A stretch of 64,000 bases of DNA from Amorphochlora amoebiformis (taxonomy: Eukaryota; Cercozoa; Chlorarachniophyceae): assembly GCA_054601695.1 (NCBI GenBank), contig BAAHQB010000169.1, positions 310,001 through 374,000 of the forward strand. Direction: 5' to 3'. The position numbers were made by a program, and so were the translations under genes. Below the pieces are notes generated by a model. It saw only the letters and a list, made by a program, of their open reading frames with translations, ran no database searches and was not told where the DNA came from. Below are positions 56,688 to 64,000 of the stretch, one piece after another (positions within the stretch are counted from its first letter, which is position 1; each line of letters begins with the position of its first letter).

Positions 56688-56758
56688 GCCACCACTGAGA
56701 ATCGAACTCAGACAACGTGCTTACGAGGAACGTATGCTACCATTAACATCATAGCGGC
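56688..56758 (-). tRNA. tRNA-Thr (CGT)
   Basis: 71 nt. Acceptor GCCGCTA pairs with TGGTGGC (wobble pairs included). A D-arm with loop GG is present. The anticodon stem CGTTC/GCACG has one mismatch and the loop CTCGTAA gives anticodon CGT. The T-arm is CTGAG-TTCGATT-CTCAG. It lies 7 nt from the Leu gene on the same strand. Confidence 0.7.
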
Positions 56759-56770
56759 TAGAATGACATC

Positions 56771-56823
56771 TTCGACCCTACTCGGAATCGCACCGAGAAC
56801 TCCCGGGAGACAACCGGGTCGAA
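56771..56823 (-). tRNA. tRNA-Asp(GTC)-like sequence lacking a D-arm
   Basis: The anticodon arm CCCGG-TTGTCTC-CCGGG (anticodon GTC) and T-arm CTCGG-TGCGATT-CCGAG are perfect, and the ends TTCGA/TCGAA can pair. No room exists for a D-arm, and the CCC of the anticodon stem overlaps the bases that would complete the acceptor stem with GGGTCGA. Only about 53 nt. It may be a degenerate or 5'-deleted tRNA-Asp, or a tRNA whose 5' half is encoded elsewhere. The B box has a T-to-G change (GGTGCGATTCC). Confidence 0.4.
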
Positions 56824-56830
56824 ATATTAA

Positions 56831-56895
56831 GGCGCTTGCGAGAGTTGAACTCGCCACCCGAGCTTCGTAAACTCAGGACTAGGTCCGGAAACGCC
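56831..56895 (-). tRNA. tRNA-Arg(ACG)-like gene with very short D-arm
   Basis: 65 nt. Acceptor GGCGTTT pairs with AAGCGCC; the anticodon stem TGAGT/GCTCG flanks the loop TTACGAA (anticodon ACG); the T-arm is GCGAG-TTCAACT-CTCGC. Only 13 nt lie between the acceptor and anticodon stems, allowing a 3-bp D-stem (GGA/TCC) with no GG loop. Canonical tRNA-Arg is about 72 nt. Acceptor, anticodon and T arms are intact, so it is either functional with a shortened D-arm or a decaying gene. Confidence 0.5.
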
Positions 56896-57146
56896 AGGTG
56901 ATGCGGATTCTGGTGGTATATTCGAACGTCTGCGACATAAATCCCTTGCGTAGTATGCGATTGGGAAGCTTCGTGGAAGTGCCATCGACATGGTGGTCAA
57001 ACCTATCAAACCCGATAAATAAAATGAAATCATTATATAAATAATATTATATTAGCATATTCAGAGCTCATATATAACTATATTCATCTACTGATATCCT
57101 GATATCAATGATGAGATATTGATATCATATCTTGATCGGCCAAAAG

Positions 57147-58293
<1,147 letters not shown>

Positions 58294-59337
58294 GAAGATT
58301 TGCATCGTTACACTGCTTCCACATAACCACGAGAAGATCTTCGCTTTGCAGGGCGACTTGATGGGGTTCTGCTAGTTCTGCGTACTAGTCTAAATTTAAT
58401 TTTCGGGAGTGCATAACGCCCACGACTTGAAACGCATCGATTTTTTTTTTCGTTAATGTTATGGGTCAGGTCATGATTGCTAGAGCAGTAAAATTTGTGG
58501 CATTCATGATCTGGATTCTAGATGTCTAATCCAGAGTAAAAACTTAGTCATGATGCCACCCAGTGGCCTAAACTCTAGAAACTATCAGCTAGAGCTATAT
58601 AGCATTATATATATTGATCGAATATTTGCCGCTAATATAGTTCTAGAGTATTTCTAGTAATTTAATATTACCCGAGATAGCTAGATATCTATCAGATTAT
58701 CATATCGGATGGACGAATTAGTCTAGTGCTCTAGTTAGTCTTACCTAGCTTACTAGCTGGATCATAGTAAATTATCTAGATTATATCACATAATTCTAGT
58801 AATTACTAGAAGTATCTAGATCATAGTATATCTAGTACTACTAGTACTAGAGTATATCCTGTAGATTACCTAGTCTAGCTAGTCCGGCTATATCAGATCC
58901 ACACATACTAGCTACAAGTTAATAATACAAGTAGAAAATGAAACTTTCGACACGGCGTAGTATTGTAATGAATTTCTTCACTAACTTTAGTTCGAGTTCA
59001 TGCCGTCACGTGCTTACCAGCCACGAGCACGCCGCACTAGACATCTCTTATACCTTAATATCACTGGGCGACACGCACTATATCGCATCGTATCCTATCG
59101 ATTGTAAACCTTCCCGTGCCAACACACCCAATATGCTAGATATGTATCTTAAACTATTGATATATTTCCTGAACAGGAGGCAACAAATATGACCCAAGGC
59201 CTTCAGATAGCGGTATATCCCCGAAAAATACCAAATAAGCTCTCCAATATGGATGGTGGTTGCCCGCTGAGGGTTAGGGTTGGGGTTTGGGTTGAGGCTT
59301 TCGTTTTGGTTGGGGTTGGGGTTTGGTTAGGGTTGCG

Positions 59338-59378
<41 letters not shown>

Positions 59379-59454
59379 GTATATTTATATATTTAAATAT
59401 ATACAAGTGAAACTATCATACAAATACACACACACACATATATATATATATATG

Positions 59455-59494
<40 letters not shown>

Positions 59495-59654
59495 TATACA
59501 TATAGATAAACTTTACCCATATTCATACCCACATACGTAAAAATACACACAGACACACATAATACATACATACCTACAAACTTATACCCATATTTTTACA
59601 CACATACGTAAAATACACACATACACACATAATACAGAAAAATAACAACCATAC
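58294..59654. other. Convergent intergenic region after the SET-like gene
   Basis: 58490-58920 is again densely CTAG-rich. 59268-59335 is degenerate GGGTTAGGGTT/GGGTTTGGGTT repeat. 59341-59480 is TA repeat. 59500-59645 has two diverged copies of a CACATACGTAAAATACACAC-like segment. A short open frame at 58938-59192 is not recognised. Confidence 0.4.
58490..58920. repeat. CTAG-rich low-complexity segment
   Basis: The densest of the three: TATCTAGTACTACTAGTACT and ACCTAGTCTAGCTAGTCC are typical. Downstream of the SET-like gene. Confidence 0.6.
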
Positions 59655-59846
59655 CATTGGATTTGGCTCTTTGGTAATGTCTCGGGAAACAAGATCTATC
59701 ATCTGTCTTAGCTCATCCTTGTTGCACAGCCCGTCAGGATGCACAGTGTTTCTTCTCATTCCACTTTCCGCACACCTAGAATGAATATGTATATTTATTG
59801 ATATTATGTAGTGTATTTATTTTTGTTAAATTGGCGAACATAGATG

Positions 59847-59885
<39 letters not shown>

Positions 59886-59956
59886 ATATATATCTTTGTA
59901 TGTATGGGTGCGTGTATTGCAGCCTGAACACGAGATATAATATATATGTATATATA

Positions 59957-59991
<35 letters not shown>

Positions 59992-60092
59992 GTTGTAATA
60001 TATATATATATAAAAATATATATATAAGTATACGTATATTCTCCTGTTCGAATATGTTGTGTGTATCAGCGTTAATTAAACTTGCATTTATA

Positions 60093-60137
<45 letters not shown>

Positions 60138-60326
60138 TTTATATACATATATTTATATATACACACGCATTATGATTATTACCGCGAAGTAAGCCTAAAA
60201 CCTCAGCAATCACCCCAACCTAACCATGAATGTCATATTGTCATAAATTTGCAAAGATGTATACACATACACACATATATATATATATATACACGTATAT
60301 ATATATATATATACATATATATTATA

Positions 60327-60367
<41 letters not shown>

Positions 60368-60562
60368 GATATATGAACATATACATATGTACACATCATA
60401 AAAATATATTTGTATGATATAATCTATGTATATACGTATAAATATATATATTTAGATACATTTTCATTCATACATACATACATACATGCACACATTCAGA
60501 TACATACATACATACATACATATACATATATATATATATATATATTTATACATATATATATA

Positions 60563-60605
<43 letters not shown>

Positions 60606-60946
60606 CCTGACTCAAATCCGAAATCGCCATCCCAACGTGGATGGTGGTTGCCCTCTGATATATCACATATAGACACATATACATATATTCTGTATACTCA
60701 TACATACACACATATAAAGACATGCATTCGTATAATCTTTGTAAGCTTTGTCTCTTACCGTGTTATAATATATAATATATATATATATATATATAAATAT
60801 ATATACATATGCATATATTCTGTATAATCACACATACATACATGCAAACACATACATTCGTATAATCCATGTAATCCTTGTCTCTTACCGTTGAAATTTG
60901 GTTTATTCGGAATATGATATCCGTCGGGGTGAGAATAGCTTTGGTT
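59655..60946 (-). CDS. Unrecognised gene with HPDG motifs (partial)
   Basis: Four exons fit together in phase on the minus strand: 60946-60889 ([19 protein letters not shown]), 60654-60607 ([15 protein letters not shown]), a 19-nt exon 60201-60183 (FRLTSR) and 59775-59655 ([15 protein letters not shown], then [16 protein letters not shown]). Two HPDG motifs, each followed within a few residues by an NK pair, hint at an internal repeat. The family is not recognised and no catalytic signature is seen. Neither start nor stop was located; the 5' end must lie in the roughly 320 bases before the EF-2-like stop codon or overlap that gene. An alternative phase of the second exon reads [17 protein letters not shown] diverged copy of that exon's start sits at 59240-59262. 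Confidence 0.5.
60725..60768 (-). repeat. Copy of the donor region of an exon of the unrecognised gene
   Basis: Repeats 60855-60893 (exon end, GTAAGAGACAAGG donor and flank), downstream of the exon in transcript order. Confidence 0.75.
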
Positions 60947-60975
60947 CTAATACTTCAATCGCGGATAGGTTCTGA

Positions 60976-61016
<41 letters not shown>

Positions 61017-61020
61017 GTTG

Positions 61021-61051
<31 letters not shown>

Positions 61052-61065
61052 GTTATATATATATG

Positions 61066-61115
<50 letters not shown>

Positions 61116-61200
61116 ATATATACATGCATATATAACACAATACTTATGCATTTGGATCATACATATATGAATTTATATATATATATATACATATATATAA

Positions 61201-61236
<36 letters not shown>

Positions 61237-61269
61237 ACATAATGCATATATCCAAGGAACCTTGTGAAT

Positions 61270-61333
61270 TTACTTAGAAGCTCGCTTTTTAGTGGGTTGA
61301 GACTTTGGAAGATCCTATATGTATATATATATA

Positions 61334-61368
<35 letters not shown>

Positions 61369-61520
61369 CATCAAATGATGCTGGATGTATTCATAAACAA
61401 ATAAACATGTTTAATAAAAATTTAAATATAAACATATATATATATATATATGTATATGTAAATTACGTTTTTTACAAGTTTGCATGTATCTGTTGATATA
61501 TAGTATGCCTATCCCTACAT

Positions 61521-61578
<58 letters not shown>

Positions 61579-61635
61579 CTAAGTATGCATAAGTATGATT
61601 TATTATACACAGATTATATGATTTATATATATGCG

Positions 61636-61676
<41 letters not shown>

Positions 61677-61770
61677 ATATGTATATATCAATATATATCA
61701 CCACAGTCATGCCCTTCCGTTTCCTGATTGCGTCCACTGAGGATTAGAGTTAGGAATATATATATATATA

Positions 61771-61807
<37 letters not shown>

Positions 61808-61935
61808 GTGAATATATATATATATATATGTGAATATATATATGTGAATATATATATGTGAATATATATATGTGAATATATATATATATATATATGTATA
61901 ATATATACACCGACACACACATACACATACATACA

Positions 61936-61983
<48 letters not shown>

Positions 61984-62115
61984 GTGTGTAAATATACATA
62001 TGTGTAAATATATAATATATAATATATATATATATATATAAAGGGCTTTAAAGTGAATTTTAAGTATTTTTTCAGAATATGCACATCAAAAACCTACGTA
62101 TACATTTATATGTGG

Positions 62116-62166
<51 letters not shown>

Positions 62167-62232
62167 TTCACATATGTATTTTCCAAATTCATAATAATGA
62201 ATGTGCACGTCTCAGAAATTATCCATATCAAT

Positions 62233-62307
<75 letters not shown>

Positions 62308-62387
62308 CCAAGCATCCTGGCTTCTGTTCCTTCGATGTGGGGGTCACCTTTCACATAATCCCAGTGAGAGAATACCTATATATATAA

Positions 62388-62470
<83 letters not shown>

Positions 62471-62696
62471 TATTACAATGACACGGATAATGTAATAAGG
62501 TAATACATTATGTATAAAGGCAATACATTTTGTACACACCAATATATATATATATATATGTATATATACATTTGTATATATACATTATGAACTTATATAT
62601 ATATATATATACGTCAATATATACACATTCATAATACCATGTCGGCTTGAGCCTCCCCTCGGGTCTCCGAGCTTAGGTCCTAAATACCCATATTTT

Positions 62697-62730
<34 letters not shown>

Positions 62731-63289
62731 TATATATGTTAGGTAACCTGAGGGAAGGTAGTAGACATTCTAACTGGAAGATGTGCCTTAATATCGACCA
62801 TTCCCTGAGCCTATATATATATATATATATATAAATGTTATCTTATATAATATGCTTTAATACCAATAATATTTATTTTATTTAGTATGCATTTGTATAC
62901 TAAATATTAGTATGCATTTATATACCACACAGCAGACAAATTGAGAGGGGAGAAGATAGAAGAGAGAAGCCAGAAAAGAAAGAGACAGAAAAGAAAGAGA
63001 GGGCAGAATGACGAGAGAAAAAAAAGAGGACAAGAGAGAGAGAGATAGAGAGAGAGAGAAGAGAGAAGAGAGAAGAGAGAGAGATCAGAAGAGAGAGTAG
63101 AGAGTAGAGGGTAGAGAAGAGAGAAAGAGAGGAGAAGGGGGAGAGAAAAGAGAGGAGAGAGGGGAGAGAAAAAGAGAAGAGGGAGAAGATGAAGAGAGAG
63201 ACGGGGTTTATAGGTTACCGCATTGGCATCTACAATCGAAGCTCCAGCCTTATGGAGGGCCTGGATGTATATATATATATACATATATG

Positions 63290-63323
<34 letters not shown>

Positions 63324-63406
63324 ATATGTGCGTGTATGTATATGAATGTATTATTTTTATTGTAAGATGTACACACACAAACACACACACACACACACGC
63401 ACACAC

Positions 63407-63449
<43 letters not shown>

Positions 63450-63501
63450 ATCCATATTAATAATATATAAATATGAATATGTATGATATTAATATATCCG
63501 C

Positions 63502-63568
<67 letters not shown>

Positions 63569-63646
63569 TACCTTGTATACATTAGCCTCAGCCTCCTTCG
63601 CTGCGCTTACGCTCACCAAGAAAACGGGTTCCAATATTCTGGTACC
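61270..63646 (-). CDS. EF-2-like translational GTPase, C-terminal domain V (5' part off window)
   Basis: Exons in transcript order: 63646-63572, 63260-63219, 62804-62748, 62679-62638, 62375-62309, 61736-61702, 61314-61270 (stop TAA), in phase throughout, 121 codons including the stop. The order of landmarks matches domain V of EF-2/[17 protein letters not shown] (EF-2 LLEPVYLVEI), ANVYKALHKAGA (GGIYSVLNKRRG), VDIKAHLPV (NVKAYLPV), [19 protein letters not shown] ([20 protein letters not shown] in EF-2), VKGDP, and AIRKRKGMT (RKRKGL). The near-invariant QCVFDHW and the terminal DKL are replaced and a basic tail (TKKRASK) is added. It is therefore a divergent paralogue or another member of the superfamily (EFL-type or ribosome-assembly GTPase) rather than a standard eEF2. 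The GTPase domain lies to the right of the window. Confidence 0.8.
62935..63205. repeat. GA-rich tract in EF-2-like gene intron
   Basis: GAGAGA/GAGAAG sequence on plus, so CT-rich in the sense strand. It lies just before the acceptor side of the intron between the ASIVDANA exon and the IKAHLPV exon. Confidence 0.8.
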
Positions 63647-63650
63647 CTTT

Positions 63651-63693
<43 letters not shown>

Positions 63694-63743
63694 CGTATAT
63701 ATTGAATATATATATACTATATATATATATATATATATAGCTT

Positions 63744-63785
63744 AATCTCACCAAGAAAACGGGTTCCAATATTCTGGTACCCTTT

Positions 63786-63827
<42 letters not shown>

Positions 63828-63850
63828 ATATATATATATATATTGAATAT

Positions 63851-63911
<61 letters not shown>

Positions 63912-63956
63912 GCTTAAGCTCACCAAGAATACGGGTTCAATATTCCGGGAACTGAT
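63744..63956 (-). repeat. Two truncated copies of the EF-2-like LEPVFLV exon
   Basis: 63744-63792 is identical to the 5' 40 or so bases of exon 63646-63572 plus intron flank. 63911-63956 is a more diverged copy with a one-base deletion. Confidence 0.9.
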
Positions 63957-64000
63957 ATAATATATATATATATATTTTATATATATATATATATATATAT

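Overview
This is a nuclear genome window from a eukaryote: every gene is split into many short exons (mostly 20-110 nt) with GT-AG introns, and there is no operon structure. A shikimate kinase carries an N-terminal signal peptide followed by a Ser/Thr/Arg-rich presequence, which suggests a protist with a complex (secondary, red-type) plastid. The lineage cannot be fixed from the sequence alone. Telomere-type (TTAGGG)n arrays are common inside the window. Only about a tenth of the bases are coding. Most of the rest is (TA)n or related simple repeat, and nearly all the long [10 protein letters not shown] open frames are translations of that repeat.

I rebuilt the genes by hand from exon islands between the TA arrays, using reading phase, splice dinucleotides and family similarity. 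From left to right: (1) a DYRK-like CMGC protein kinase, minus strand, 455-5360, incomplete at both ends, with a possible basic N-terminal exon near 6.5 kb; (2) a complete VPS35 retromer subunit, plus, 7068-25588, 38 exons, about 800 aa; (3) adenosine kinase, minus, 36790-27450, 18 exons, lacking only its last few codons; (4) a predicted single-pass membrane protein with a beta-propeller-like ectodomain, plus, 37225-44947, 20 exons; (5) a plastid-type shikimate kinase, minus, 55403-46648, at least 12 exons; (6) a tRNA cluster at 56.6-56.9 kb (Leu-AAG, Thr-CGT, plus two tRNA-like sequences with a short or absent D-arm); (7) a short plus-strand gene beginning with a SET-domain-like segment, 57147-58293; (8) an unrecognised minus-strand gene, 60946-59655; (9) the C-terminal domain of an EF-2-like translational GTPase, minus, 63646-61270, running off the right edge. 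Genes 1-8 alternate in strand, so the intergenic spaces alternate between divergent (promoter) and convergent (3' end). The three convergent spaces share an unusual CTAG-rich composition.

Three unusual patterns run through the window. First, introns are built largely from (TA)n, often reading simply G-(TA)n-TAG, so the repeat itself supplies both splice sites and the transcript is self-complementary. Second, at more than twenty exons a truncated copy of the exon, with its splice site, sits beside the real exon and is joined inside the exon directly to a TA array; these look like TA-anchored tandem duplications that create decoy splice sites. Third, telomeric repeats occur inside introns with a strand rule: sense-strand TTAGGG in donor-side halves and sense-strand CCCTAA next to acceptors, where CTAAC matches the branch-point consensus. 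None of the nine genes shows a clear metabolic link to its neighbours; they are housekeeping genes (endosomal retrieval, purine salvage, aromatic amino-acid synthesis, translation).
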